Part shown: positions 41,832-50,768 of the stretch, piece after piece | Position numbering within the stretch: the first letter of the stretch is position 1 | Layout of the letters: each line of letters opens with the position of its first letter | NCBI RefSeq assembly: GCF_902770715.1 | Contig: NZ_CACXTS010000005.1 | Coordinates: 1-64,000 of the forward strand | Length of the DNA: 64,000 nucleotides | From: an uncultured Methanobrevibacter sp. | Lineage (GTDB): Archaea > Methanobacteriota > Methanobacteria > Methanobacteriales > Methanobacteriaceae | Direction of reading: 5' to 3' | The notes under the pieces: model-generated | Database searches by the model: none | Seen by the model: only the letters and a program-made list of their open reading frames with translations | Told to the model about the DNA's origin: nothing | Translations under genes and position numbers: made by a program

Positions 41832-43022
41832 ATGCTTCAAATTGCAGTTTGTGGAAAACCAAATGTTGGAAAATCATCTTTTTTCAATTCAGCTACTGCA
41901 TCAAGTGTAGAAATGGCGAATTATCCGTTCACAACTATTGATGCAAATAAGGCGGTTGCTCATGTAATTAAGGATTGCCCATGTAAGGAGTTAGGTGTTA
42001 CTTGCAATCCTCACAATTCAATATGTAAGGATGGAAAAAGATTGCTTCCAATAGAATTGATAGATGTTGCAGGACTTGTTCCGGGAGCACATGAAGGAAA
42101 AGGATTAGGTAATAAGTTTTTAGATGATTTAATGCAAGCTAAAGTTTTTATAAATGTTATTGATGCTTCAGGTTCAACAGATCTTGAAGGAAACCCTGTT
42201 GATCCGGGAAGCCATGACCCGCTTGATGATTTGGAATTTTTGGAAAATGAAATCGTAATGTGGATGTACGGAATTTTATCTAAAAATTGGGTAAGGCTTG
42301 TAAGAAAAGTTGGTGCTGAGCACTTGGATATTTCAAAGGTATTATTTGACCAATTATCCGGTACCGGAATAGCTATTGAGGACATTATTGAAGCTAGAAG
42401 AACAATTGAACCGGATTATAATAAATGGGAAGAGGAAGACTTAATTGAACTTACCCGTAATATATTGCACATTGCAAAGCCAATGATGATTATCGCAAAT
42501 AAGGCAGACCTTCCAACCTCTGCTGCAAACATTGAAAGGATTAAAGAAAAATATCCGAATGTTATTCCAACTTCAGCAGAATCAGAAATTGCACTTGTCA
42601 GGGCTTCTGAAGCAGGTTTGATTTCATATGTTTCAGGCGATGACCACTTTGAGATATTAAAGCCGGATGACTTGAATCCAAATCAGATTAAAGCGCTAGA
42701 ATATATTCAAACTAATATTTTGGATAAATACGGCAGTACTGGAGTTCAGGATGCTTTAAATTATGGTATTTTTGAATTGCTTGACAGAATTGTTGTATAT
42801 CCTGTTCAAGATGAACATAAATACACAGACCAAAAGGGTAATGTATTGCCAGATGGATTTTTAGTTAAGAAAGGTTCAACTCCAAAGCAGTTAGCTTATA
42901 TCGTACACACTGATATTGGTGACAAGTTCATGCATGCAGTTGATGCAAGGTCTAACATGCGTGTTGCCAGTGACTATGAGCTAAAAGACGGAGATATTAT
43001 AAGTATTGTAACAAGAGGATAA
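41832..43022 (+). CDS. YchF/Obg-related GTP-binding protein with TGS domain (archaeal)
   Basis: About 396 residues. G1 [11 protein letters not shown] near residue 7, G2/G3 region [12 protein letters not shown] and [18 protein letters not shown]4 NKAD, and a C-terminal TGS domain ending [14 protein letters not shown] cysteine-containing loop [18 protein letters not shown] is characteristic of the archaeal/eukaryotic branch. Related proteins bind ribosomes and nucleotides. The GTG at 41823 belongs to the GTGATT ribosome-binding site, so ATG 41832 is the start. Divergent from the metallophosphoesterase. Confidence 0.92.
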   Translation: MLQIAVCGKPNVGKSSFFNSATASSVEMANYPFTTIDANKAVAHVIKDCPCKELGVTCNPHNSICKDGKRLLPIELIDVAGLVPGAHEGKGLGNKFLDDLMQAKVFINVIDASGSTDLEGNPVDPGSHDPLDDLEFLENEIVMWMYGILSKNWVRLVRKVGAEHLDISKVLFDQLSGTGIAIEDIIEARRTIEPDYNKWEEEDLIELTRNILHIAKPMMIIANKADLPTSAANIERIKEKYPNVIPTSAESEIALVRASEAGLISYVSGDDHFEILKPDDLNPNQIKALEYIQTNILDKYGSTGVQDALNYGIFELLDRIVVYPVQDEHKYTDQKGNVLPDGFLVKKGSTPKQLAYIVHTDIGDKFMHAVDARSNMRVASDYELKDGDIISIVTRG

Positions 43023-43055
43023 TTTCCTCTGCTTTTTTTATTTTTAAGGATTTTC

Positions 43056-43616
43056 ATGGTTGAATTAACTAAGGACTTAAAAGCTGAAGAATTTAAGGAA
43101 TACTATTTTTTAAAAGAGGATTTGAAGGATTTTTGTAGGTCTGAAGGTTTAAAAGTCAGTGGAAGCAAAGAGGATTTGGAAAATAGAATCATTCATTATC
43201 TGTCTACTGGCGAAGAGTTAGATGAACCTACCATCAAGCAATTTTCCAATGAATCAAAAACTGAAATCGCATTGGATTCAAGATTGGGTGAAAATTTCAA
43301 GTGCAGTGAAGATAAGAGGGCCTTTTTTGAAAAGGAGATAGGGCCTGGTTTCAAATTCAAAGTTAAATTTCAAAAATGGCTGAAATCCAATCCTGATAAG
43401 ACTTATCGTGAAGCCATTGAAGCATATCATGAAATTCAAAATTCAAAGGAGAAAACCAAAATAGATAAGCAGTTTCAATATAATCAGTATATACGGGATT
43501 TCTTTGAAGACAATGGGGATAAATCATTAGATGATGCAATCAAATGCTGGAAATATAAGAAAAGTCTTAAAGGCCACAATAGATATGAAAAAAGTGATTT
43601 AAGAGGGTTATTATGA
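43056..43616 (+). CDS. SAP-domain protein (DUF6434-like)
   Basis: 186 residues. The N-terminal SAP motif is LKDFCRSEGLKVSGSKEDLE with ENRIIHYLSTGE, a helix-extended-helix fold that binds nucleic acids. The C-terminal half, KFQKWLKSNPDKTYREAIEAYH and the like, is helical and resembles DUF6434. Function unknown; SAP proteins often bind DNA. The next gene overlaps its stop (ATGA), so the two are co-translated. Confidence 0.8.
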   Translation: MVELTKDLKAEEFKEYYFLKEDLKDFCRSEGLKVSGSKEDLENRIIHYLSTGEELDEPTIKQFSNESKTEIALDSRLGENFKCSEDKRAFFEKEIGPGFKFKVKFQKWLKSNPDKTYREAIEAYHEIQNSKEKTKIDKQFQYNQYIRDFFEDNGDKSLDDAIKCWKYKKSLKGHNRYEKSDLRGLL

Positions 43617-43927
43617 AAAAAGTAAAGATTACCGTTATGAGAAAGGTCAGACATGATGACTTGATTGAAAAATATGAAAATCCATTAGAACATGAATGTG
43701 ATGTTGAAGAAGGCCAGATTTTCATTGCCAACGGTTGGGCAAAGCCGGATAATTTCTGCGATAGTGCATGGGAAAGCGTTTCACCATTTGTATTGGCGTT
43801 GGCAAATGGGGCTAGCGACTTTTATGATGGATGGATGAAAAACAAGAAATCAGCAATGATTTCATGCAATGATGGTTTTAGGCCCGTTAGTTTCCTTTTA
43901 GAAACAATGGATGAAGATGCTGATTAA
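43613..43927 (+). CDS. TIGR04076 family small protein
   Basis: 104 residues with a conserved pattern MKKVKITVMRKVRHDDL, an acidic GQIFIANGWAKPDNFCD, WESVSPFVLALANGASDF and MISCNDGFRPVSF, as I recall for the TIGR04076 family of anaerobes. Cysteines occur at CDV, FCD and SCND. No function is established. It is coupled by a 4-nt overlap to the SAP-domain gene. Confidence 0.78.
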   Translation: MKKVKITVMRKVRHDDLIEKYENPLEHECDVEEGQIFIANGWAKPDNFCDSAWESVSPFVLALANGASDFYDGWMKNKKSAMISCNDGFRPVSFLLETMDEDAD

Positions 43928-44102
43928 TTATTTTAAAAATAATATTGATTTTCCATTGTAATTTTGATTTAAGGATTAATCAAAGGTTTTAAATACTTTA
44001 ATAATCAATCATTAATTAATTTGATAAAATTGCCTTTTTAATTTGTTTTAAAACAATTTGAAGCATTTAAAACAATTTTTCAAGTAAAAATAAATTTTAC
44101 AA

Positions 44103-44107
44103 GGTGA
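44103..44107 (+). promoter_or_regulatory. GGTGA ribosome-binding site of the HEPN gene
   Basis: GGTGA is followed by TAACA and then ATT at 44113, the same geometry as at cfbD. The GTG inside the site (44104) is in frame and is the only canonical start nearby. Confidence 0.45.
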
Positions 44108-44112
44108 TAACA

Positions 44113-44512
44113 ATTTTTGATTGGTTAGATTTTAAGGAAGTTGGTGATTGCTTGTCGATTAATACAAAGGAATCTCATATTCGTGGTGCGATTACTATGT
44201 ATTATTATGCAGTTTTTTCAGCAATTAGGGATTATTTGATAAATATTAAGCATCAATTTCAATTTAAAAATAGTTGGAAAGTTCATAAAAGAGTTTGGGA
44301 ATTTTTGTTAAATTCATCTAGATAATGTGAATGAAATTGGAGAATTTCTATTCAAGGTTCGGGATGTTAGAAATCATGCCAATTATGATGCTGAATATGA
44401 TTTAGAATACTTTTTAGAGGAATTAAAAAACATTCATACAAAAATTGAAAATGTAATAAGTTCTGTTAGATATCTCAGGAATAATCCGCATGTGAGGTTA
44501 TTAAATGGATGA
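44113..44512 (+). pseudogene. HEPN-domain protein, broken by a frameshift
   Basis: Two frames encode one protein. The first (to the stop at 44325) reads FDWLDFKEVGDCLS ... RGAITMYYYAVFSAIRDYL. The second, opening at about 44313 in the +1 frame, continues LDNVNEIGEFLFKVRDVRNHANYD. The latter has the HEPN ribonuclease motif R-x-x-x-x-H (RNHA region preceded by RDV). Removing one base near TCATCTAGA (about 44309-44318) would restore a HEPN protein of about 135 residues. It may be a true inactivation or a sequencing error. The next gene overlaps its end, as in a toxin-partner pair. The start is either GTG 44104 or ATT 44113; FDWLDF is a usual N-terminus for this HEPN type. Confidence 0.7.
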
Positions 44513-44894
44513 ATTAGATTATGTATCCATGTTAAATAGTGATTCAAAGTTATTTGATGATGAATTTAATAATCTTAAGAAATTTTATACTTTAAATAAT
44601 GAAAAAGATATATGGGATTTTATTAAAATTCATCCAGGTGTGATTGTTTTATTGAATGCCTATGAACAATCTTTAAAAAAATATTTTACTGGTGCGGTCT
44701 TCGAACTTAAATTTAATCCTGATTTATCAGGGTCTTGGTTTGATTTAATAGCACTTACTGTTTGGGTTGATGAGGAAACATTTAATAATGGATCTATCGA
44801 ACATATTTATTCTATTGACCATGATCTTCTACCTTTAAGAAGAAGGTTAAATCTTCTAGGAGCAATTCTATTGACAAAAAGGATTTTGAAATAA
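44505..44894 (+). CDS. Unknown partner of the HEPN gene
   Basis: 129 residues, not matched to a named family. It is acidic and mixed alpha/beta. IKIHPGVIVLLNAYEQSLKKYF followed by a strand-rich part (VFELKFNPDLSGSWFDLIAL) resembles unnamed proteins that follow HEPN genes in bacteria, as I remember them; that is recollection, not a search. It is not a nucleotidyltransferase (no GSxxxG or DxD), so this is not the usual HEPN-MNT pair. It overlaps the HEPN gene by 8 nt, suggesting an antitoxin or co-factor role. Confidence 0.65.
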   Translation: MDELDYVSMLNSDSKLFDDEFNNLKKFYTLNNEKDIWDFIKIHPGVIVLLNAYEQSLKKYFTGAVFELKFNPDLSGSWFDLIALTVWVDEETFNNGSIEHIYSIDHDLLPLRRRLNLLGAILLTKRILK

Positions 44895-44954
44895 TCCTTC
44901 CAAAAAATATTTTTTTTGAATAATTTCTTATAATTCTTTTAATAAAATAATATT

Positions 44955-45965
44955 ATGGATAAATTAATAGATAAGGGCTTTGATTTTTTTAAAAAAGAAA
45001 TAATATTTTCTATATCATTAATACTAGCTATTATTTCTTGTTTTTTTGTTAAACCATCTATTAATTATCTTGGTTATATTAATTGGGGAACTATAGTGTT
45101 GCTTTTTGTGATAATGCTCATTGTTGAAATCCTTAAAAATTTGGCTATTTTTGAAATATTGGTTCGAAAATTATTAACTAGGATTGGAAATGCGCGTGAA
45201 CTTGTTTTGATATTGGTGTTTATTTGCTTTTTAAGCTCAATATTCATCACTAATGATGTTTCTTTAATCATATTTGTACCTTTTGCTATATTGGCTCTAA
45301 AAAAGGTGGAAAGAGTTGATTTAATTATTTTAACAGTTTCCTTGCAGACTATTGCAGCTAATGTGGGGTGTATGGTTCTTCCTATTGGCGCTCCACATAA
45401 TATTGTGATGTATACTGTTTCAAATATTCCCTTTGAATCGTTTTTCTTCCTTCTCTTACCATATATTGTCGTATCATTGGTATTTTTAGGGATTGTATTA
45501 TTATTCATTCCAAAAGACAAGATTGATTTGCCTAAAATGACCAAAATAGAGTTTGAAAGTGAAAACTTCATTAAAAGGATTCTAATGGGTGTTGACTATT
45601 ATTTGCTTTTAACTTTCATCGCTCTTTTTATATTGATTGGCAATCTGGAAAACATTCCATTTTTCAATTCGCTGTTTACAAAATGGATTGTTGGCAATGA
45701 GGTTTTATGGGGTGTTATTGCATCTCAAGTCATTTCAAATGTTCCCGCTGCAATGCTGTTAAGTGGTTTTAGTGCAAATTATGAAGCTATTATTGTCGGA
45801 ATCAATATTGGTGGTTTTGGAACTCTAATCGCATCTATGGCAAATCTTATCTCATATAAGATTCTTGTTCGTGAATGTGATGAATTCAAGATCAGATATT
45901 TCATTGTTTTCACAATTTTAAATATAGTTTTGCTGATAATTCTATTTGGAGTCTATCTATTGTAG
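44955..45965 (+). CDS. SLC13/ArsB-like anion permease
   Basis: 336 residues with about nine to ten membrane segments. The re-entrant-loop motif ITNDVSLIIFVPFAI, a second region QTIAANVGCMVLPIGAPHNI and SNVPAAMLLSGF are typical of the ion-transporter superfamily containing ArsB, NhaD, CitMHS and SLC13. At 336 residues it is shorter than most members (400-450), so it may be a minimal form. Substrate unknown. TAATAAAATAATATT precedes the ATG without a ribosome-binding site. The following 278 bases hold no gene I can support. Confidence 0.85.
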   Translation: MDKLIDKGFDFFKKEIIFSISLILAIISCFFVKPSINYLGYINWGTIVLLFVIMLIVEILKNLAIFEILVRKLLTRIGNARELVLILVFICFLSSIFITNDVSLIIFVPFAILALKKVERVDLIILTVSLQTIAANVGCMVLPIGAPHNIVMYTVSNIPFESFFFLLLPYIVVSLVFLGIVLLFIPKDKIDLPKMTKIEFESENFIKRILMGVDYYLLLTFIALFILIGNLENIPFFNSLFTKWIVGNEVLWGVIASQVISNVPAAMLLSGFSANYEAIIVGINIGGFGTLIASMANLISYKILVRECDEFKIRYFIVFTILNIVLLIILFGVYLL

Positions 45966-46243
45966 ATTTTTTTCATGAAATTCAAAACTATGGATATTAA
46001 ATTTCTTTGTGCCAAAAATCATCGGCAAAAATCTTTGAATAAATTTTTTCTTGTTTTCTTGATATGGGTTTAAAAATTTTTTTTTAAGGTTCCAATAATA
46101 TGAACTAAACGGTTAAGGCAAATTTGAGTGGTGAAAATACAGAAGTGCATCAATAGAGGTGATAATTTAAATTTTTATTTATGCCCTGATGGAAAATCCT
46201 TTTAATGTATGATATTCAATATAATATATTGTAGATGATTTTT

Positions 46244-46792
46244 ATGAATGATTCTTTAAATATGTATGATGATTTTTCTAATGTTGTTTCAAGCGAAGAA
46301 AGTATTTCAACCGAATCTGTGTTGGATATTTTAAAAGAGTATTCCGGCACTATTTCCGTTTTTGATTTGATGGCCGTGAATGTTGAGATGATTGAAGAAA
46401 GCAAATACGTTCAGGAAAACTATAAGGATAAAAGCCATCTTGTATATGTCAAATACTTTTTGGGACGCATTAAAGATGTTCATAGTGATAATAATAAGTA
46501 TGATCATGACATTGATAAGGAAGAGTTCATTGATGCGATTGCCACTTTAAAGTCATATCATATTAATGAGTCAGTTACTTCAAAAACAAAATTTCCATTA
46601 ATTTATGGGATTATTTCAATTTATACTACATTTATTTTAGAAGAACCAATACATCCGGTTGGTACTCCTTTTCCAGGTTCATTATATGTTGAAGAAAAAG
46701 ACGGGAAATTTTATTGTCCTGTAAAAGATGCAAATCTCGAATCTCCTAATGCTGTTTGTAAAATGTGCATTGCAGAACAATTGGAATTTTAA
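46244..46792 (+). CDS. UPF0305 / DUF2115 family protein
   Basis: About 182 residues. The C-terminal half, HPVGTPFPGSLYVEEKDGKFYCPVKD and the closing NAVCKMCIAEQ, matches the DUF2115 family of methanogens: conserved Pro-Gly segment and three cysteines (C, C-x-x-C) that could bind a metal. The N-terminal part is helical. Function unknown. ATG 46244 follows GATGATTTTT; an in-frame ATG at 46235 belongs to that site. Stands alone. Confidence 0.82.
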   Translation: MNDSLNMYDDFSNVVSSEESISTESVLDILKEYSGTISVFDLMAVNVEMIEESKYVQENYKDKSHLVYVKYFLGRIKDVHSDNNKYDHDIDKEEFIDAIATLKSYHINESVTSKTKFPLIYGIISIYTTFILEEPIHPVGTPFPGSLYVEEKDGKFYCPVKDANLESPNAVCKMCIAEQLEF

Positions 46793-46852
46793 TATTTTTT
46801 ACTTATTTTGCATTGAATCAAAACTAATTGTTCATCAATAAACTGTTTATCA

Positions 46853-46869
46853 GGAAACATTTATATGTT
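46853..46869 (+). promoter_or_regulatory. Probable BRE/TATA promoter of the MarR-MATE operon
   Basis: GGAAACATTTATATGTT about 50 nt before the MarR ATG. The first 14 bases recur exactly before the XRE regulator at 63113. The element lies in an imperfect dyad GGAA...TTCC (46853-46874) that could be autoregulatory. Confidence 0.4.
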
Positions 46870-46913
46870 GTTCCTTACAAATTATTTTTATATACAATAG
46901 AATTGATGGGACC

Positions 46914-47363
46914 ATGACTAAGGAAAACGATAAATCAGATAAGTTTGAATCAATGTCCTTCATTGCATTAATTCATCATATCTCTAAAAATAAGCTGAAA
47001 TATTCCATTAAAAATCCTAATCGTATAGATATGGTTCATGAAGGCCGTTATTTAATACAGATTTATAAAAAGGAAAATTTATCTCAGGATGACTTGGCAG
47101 ATATGTTCTGTCAAAGTAAAGGAACAATAGCCAAAGCCTTGAGAAAATTGGAAGATAATGGTTATGTTGAAAGAAAAATTGATGAGAATAACAGAAGAAA
47201 ATACATCTTAAAAACAACAAAAGATGGAGAAAAATTAGCTATTTTATTAATAAAAGATTTGGAAGAATGGGAAAGGAATGTTGGAATCGACCGATTGGAT
47301 GATGACACAAAAGACCAATTAAGGAGAATAGCTAGAAAAAGTGAAGAAATACTTGAAGAATAA
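46914..47363 (+). CDS. MarR-family transcriptional regulator
   Basis: 149 residues. The winged helix-turn-helix is LSQDDLADMFCQSKGTIAKALRKLEDNGYVERKIDENNRRKYI, shown here by KGTIAKALRKLEDNGYVERK, with the wing residues D-x-N-x-R-R. It begins 14 nt before the MATE gene ATG. It probably represses this efflux pump in response to a small ligand. Start ATG, with TATAGAATTGATGGGACC upstream. Confidence 0.92.
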   Translation: MTKENDKSDKFESMSFIALIHHISKNKLKYSIKNPNRIDMVHEGRYLIQIYKKENLSQDDLADMFCQSKGTIAKALRKLEDNGYVERKIDENNRRKYILKTTKDGEKLAILLIKDLEEWERNVGIDRLDDDTKDQLRRIARKSEEILEE

Positions 47364-47376
47364 AGATGGGATTGAC

Positions 47377-48738
47377 ATGGCAAATAAAAATGTGGAGTTA
47401 ATGAGGGGAGAACCGGAAATTGCTGTTAGAAAACTTGCAATTCCGATTATGATTTCAATGCTTTTGACAGCATCATACAATATTGTTGACGGTATATGGG
47501 TTGCAGGATTGGGTCAGGCAGCTATTGCAGGAATAGGTTTTGTAACGCCGATATTCATGATTTTAAATGGTGTTAGTGTAGGGCTTGGTAATGGTGCTAC
47601 AAGCAGTATTTCCCGTGCGGTCGGGGCAAAAAACCATGAAAAAGCCAGCAAATCAGCAACACATTCACTTTTAATTTTTTTAACAGCATCAATTTTGTTA
47701 ACTGTAGTTCTACTCATAATATTGGAACCTTTGCTTAAGGCTTATGGTGCAAGCGGTCAGTCCTTGGTTGAAGGAATAAAATATGGTACTCCCCTATTTG
47801 CAGGTTTATTCGCATTCATGTTCGCTAACGGGGGAAGTGGAATTCTTCGTGGTGAAGGGGACATGAAAAGAGCAATGTATGCAATGATAGTCTCCGTAAT
47901 ATTAAACTTCATTTTGGATCCGCTTTTCATATATGTTTTACGCCTTGGTTCAGCTGGAGCTTCTCTAGCGACAATTGTAAGCTCTGTTGGTTCAGCTTCC
48001 GTAATCATATATTGGATTTTAATAAAAAAGGATACTTATGTTGATGTTAATCTTAAAGGGTTTAAATTCGAATCAAAAATAGCTAAAGACATTCTGAAGG
48101 TAGGAATACCTTCATCTTTGGACATGCTTATGATGTCAATTGCAATGAGTTTCTATTTGAGGTTCATTGCTTCCGTTGGTGGTGAATATGGTATAGCAGC
48201 ATTTACATCCGGTCAGAGATTGTACTTATTTGGAATAATGCCTTTGACAGCTATCGGTAGTGCAGTTGCAGCAGTAAGCGGAAGTGCGTTCGGTGCTAGA
48301 AATTGGGATTATCTTTCCAGAACCCACAGTTACGGAACTAAATTTGCAACATTATTTGGACTTGCCATAATGCTGATTCTTGTAGTTTTTGCTCCTCAGT
48401 TATCCTTGATTTTTGCATATACTCCGGAAACCGCTCCATTGATTCCTGAAATCACAAACTTTTTAAGAATTGCATCCTTTGGTTTGCTTTTAGTTGGTAT
48501 TGGAATGCCTTCAAGCTTTTTCTACCAAGGAATCGGACGTGGAACAACAAGTCTATGCTGGACAATAATAAGGGAGCTGATTTTCACAGTATCCTGCACT
48601 TATCTATTTGGAATAGTCTTCAATTGGGGTTTAATTGGTATTTGGACAGGTCTTGCTGTCGGTAGGATTATTGCATCCATCTTGAACTATACATATGCCA
48701 GATACACAATCAGGCAGTTAAAAAATGTTTTAAATTAG
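47377..48738 (+). CDS. MATE-family multidrug efflux pump
   Basis: About 453 residues, twelve membrane segments. The two halves are recognisable: LRKLAIPIMISMLLTASYNIVDGIWVA-type start and the internal repeat KVGIPSSLDMLMMSIAMSFY. Efflux of toxic cations driven by Na+ or H+. ATG 47377 follows GATGGGATT and lies 14 nt after the MarR stop; the 47341 frame start overlaps the MarR gene and adds 12 charged residues, so it is rejected. Confidence 0.93.
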   Translation: MANKNVELMRGEPEIAVRKLAIPIMISMLLTASYNIVDGIWVAGLGQAAIAGIGFVTPIFMILNGVSVGLGNGATSSISRAVGAKNHEKASKSATHSLLIFLTASILLTVVLLIILEPLLKAYGASGQSLVEGIKYGTPLFAGLFAFMFANGGSGILRGEGDMKRAMYAMIVSVILNFILDPLFIYVLRLGSAGASLATIVSSVGSASVIIYWILIKKDTYVDVNLKGFKFESKIAKDILKVGIPSSLDMLMMSIAMSFYLRFIASVGGEYGIAAFTSGQRLYLFGIMPLTAIGSAVAAVSGSAFGARNWDYLSRTHSYGTKFATLFGLAIMLILVVFAPQLSLIFAYTPETAPLIPEITNFLRIASFGLLLVGIGMPSSFFYQGIGRGTTSLCWTIIRELIFTVSCTYLFGIVFNWGLIGIWTGLAVGRIIASILNYTYARYTIRQLKNVLN

Positions 48739-48743
48739 GAGGA

Positions 48744-48771
48744 GTTGTTTTGAATTTTTTCAACTCAAAAC
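48744..48771. terminator. Weak hairpin between MATE and hydrolase genes
   Basis: GTTTTGA (48747-48753) can pair with TCAAAAC (48765-48771), or GAGTTG with CAACTC. A T-run lies in the loop. Between the convergent genes; low confidence. Confidence 0.25.
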
Positions 48772-48799
48772 ACCCTTTCAAATTTCTATAAAAAATATT

Positions 48800-49603
48800 T
48801 CATTGATTTAAGAAGTTATTAACAATATTCTTGAATTCATCAGGCTGTTCTACAATAACAAGATGTCCGGCATCCTTAATTAATTCGAATTCAGCATCTT
48901 TTATTCCATCAGCCACTTCACGGCCCAATTCAGGAGGGTTGATGCCGTCATATTCAGCACCAATGACCAAGGTTCTACAGGTTACTTTGTCATAATCATT
49001 TGAATTGTCAAAATTGGCCAGTGAAGCGTCTTCTGCAGCCTTTTCTTCTTCACTCAATTCCTGACTTTCATCACCTTTAAGCAATTCTTCAACATTCAAT
49101 TCCCCATTTATAGCTTTTTCATATGATTGTGGCGCAAGGCTGGCTTTCAATATCACTCCCATCATTTCTTCCTGTGTCACTTGGGTTATGTCCATATCCG
49201 CTTCTTTTAAAAGTCTTGCAACAGATGAAGTTTTGCCGTGAGGCTTGGTACAAAGCAAAATAAGATTGTCAATGTTGTCACATTTGACTTCAGCTGTTCT
49301 AAGAGCGATATATGAGCCCATTGAATAGCCTAAAATATTAACATTTTCCAAGTTTAATTCTTTGATAATTTCGTGGATGTCATATGCATGATCGTCTATT
49401 GTATATTTTTTAGGGCGTGTTGATTCGCCATGTCCTCTTGTGTCAATAGTTATTACACGATAATCATCTTTAAACATGTCTCTTATAGGATACATGGTTG
49501 TCTTATTTCCTGTCAATCCATGGATTAACAATAACGAATTTTCGCCGTGTTCTGTATCGTCTATGCAAATTTCAATATCGTTTATGTTTAAGAATTTTTT
49601 CAT
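48800..49603 (-). CDS. Alpha/beta hydrolase
   Basis: 267 residues. Lipase-type fold with oxyanion HGLTGNKT, DTRGHGESTRP, nucleophile elbow LGYSMGSY, acid region IGAEYDGINPPE and catalytic His DAGHLVIVEQPDEF. Substrate unknown: esterase, lactonase or peptidase-like. No signal peptide. An acidic loop (GDESQELSEEEKAAED) sits in the cap region. Not part of an obvious operon. Confidence 0.9.
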   Translation of the reverse strand: MKKFLNINDIEICIDDTEHGENSLLLIHGLTGNKTTMYPIRDMFKDDYRVITIDTRGHGESTRPKKYTIDDHAYDIHEIIKELNLENVNILGYSMGSYIALRTAEVKCDNIDNLILLCTKPHGKTSSVARLLKEADMDITQVTQEEMMGVILKASLAPQSYEKAINGELNVEELLKGDESQELSEEEKAAEDASLANFDNSNDYDKVTCRTLVIGAEYDGINPPELGREVADGIKDAEFELIKDAGHLVIVEQPDEFKNIVNNFLNQ

Positions 49604-49771
49604 AGTAAAAGCCCCATCGTTTTATATGTAAATATTTTGCATTAATTGCATATTAATTTTTGAATATGCTTTTGAAAAACAGTATTTTTTATAAAAAATT
49701 ATTCTTTAGAAAAAATTCAGTTTAAACTTAAAAAAAAGAAAAAATAAAAAATAAGAGAAAGATTATTTCCC

Positions 49772-50209
49772 TTAACTTAAAACTTCTTCAACAAGATTCT
49801 TTTCACTAGCTGTAATAATAACTAAGTCATTGTCTTGAATATATGAAAATAGTGTAAAAAAGCCCATATCTTCAAGATAACCAGTAGTATTATTGATAGT
49901 TGTTTTTTCACCGATGTCTTTTATATAATCTTCAGTTAGGTTCTGGTCATATGTAGCAACATTTATTATAACAACGTTTTCATCGTCTTCAAGTGTTTTT
50001 GAATTAGTTACAAAAGTATAATTCTCATCTGCATCTGTTTTATTAACAACCTCCTCAGTAACATTTTCTGTCATTCCTTCAGGAATAGTGAAGTTAATTC
50101 CAGATACTGTTATGGTATTGTTTAATGAGTCAGCTGAATCTGCAGCATATGCGCAGCCAATCATTACAATTGCAAAAATTCCTAGCAAAACCAATATCTT
50201 TTTGTTCAT
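49772..50209 (-). CDS. Small secreted protein, unknown
   Basis: 145 residues. Signal peptide at 1-23 (ILVLLGIFAIVMIGCAYA) with a possible lipobox-like Cys (IGCAYA). The mature part is acidic with Asn-x-Thr/Ser sites (NVT, NYT, NLT, NTT) and beta-rich pattern, similar to many small extracellular Methanobrevibacter proteins with a repeated INFTIPEG opening. No function assigned. The ribosome-binding site GAGAGGTGAATT precedes the ATG. It ends near an A-rich stretch. Confidence 0.78.
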   Translation of the reverse strand: MNKKILVLLGIFAIVMIGCAYAADSADSLNNTITVSGINFTIPEGMTENVTEEVVNKTDADENYTFVTNSKTLEDDENVVIINVATYDQNLTEDYIKDIGEKTTINNTTGYLEDMGFFTLFSYIQDNDLVIITASEKNLVEEVLS

Positions 50210-50284
50210 AATTCACCTCTCTTTTTGTTATAAAATTTTTTGAAAAGCCTATTAAAAAATTTAATAAATGTAATTAAGTTTTTT

Positions 50285-50683
50285 CTATTCGTCCAATAAA
50301 TCAGCAACTTTTTTTGCAATGAAGACGCAACAGTCAACACATGGTGATTTGTCTTCTCCATTGTTTGTTATTGTGCCGCAGCATACGCTTCCGTATTCAT
50401 CTTTAAAAGTGTTGAAAATCTCTTTTGCATTTGCTTTGATTTTACTTACATCATCTAAAATGATACCATTCGCCATCAATGCACCAGTTACTGCTCCGCA
50501 GGTTCCTTCATCAAATGTTCCGCCGATTCCCCCTGCAAATCCGCAGCCTAATCTAGTCATTTCTTCGCCGGTAATGTCTGCACCTGCAGTTTCACAAAGC
50601 CCCATTAGAGTTGATTCGGAACAGCTTTTTGTTTTCCTGTACTCTCTGATTTTTTCCTCTAAAATTTGCTCATCAAGTTTCAT
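50285..50683 (-). CDS. C_GCAxxG_C_C family protein
   Basis: 132 residues. The family pattern is clear: KSCSESTLMGLCE, LGCGFAGGIGGTFDEGTCGAVTGALMA, then paired cysteines VCCGTITN and SPCVDCCVFIAKK. The conserved cysteines suggest a redox or metal function; family genes often neighbour oxidoreductases. ATG 50683 follows GGGAGATTG; a longer frame (from 50698) uses that site and is rejected. It is divergent from cfbD. Confidence 0.88.
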   Translation of the reverse strand: MKLDEQILEEKIREYRKTKSCSESTLMGLCETAGADITGEEMTRLGCGFAGGIGGTFDEGTCGAVTGALMANGIILDDVSKIKANAKEIFNTFKDEYGSVCCGTITNNGEDKSPCVDCCVFIAKKVADLLDE

Positions 50684-50758
50684 TATACAATCTCCCAATT
50701 TAGTTAATTAATTATATTAATTAAGAATATAAAATATTTATTTGTTAAAAATTATTTA

Positions 50759-50763
50759 GGTGA
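50759..50763 (+). promoter_or_regulatory. GGTGA ribosome-binding site of cfbD, pointing to ATT
   Basis: GGTGA, then TAAAA, then ATT at 50769. The only canonical in-frame start nearby is the GTG (50760) that lies inside this site. Confidence 0.5.
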
Positions 50764-50768
50764 TAAAA

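Noticed and set aside
45966..46243. Hidden small gene or RNA between the permease and DUF2115
   Set aside because: No frame with a ribosome-binding site and no strong structure; only a short near-repeat of GCAAAAATC.
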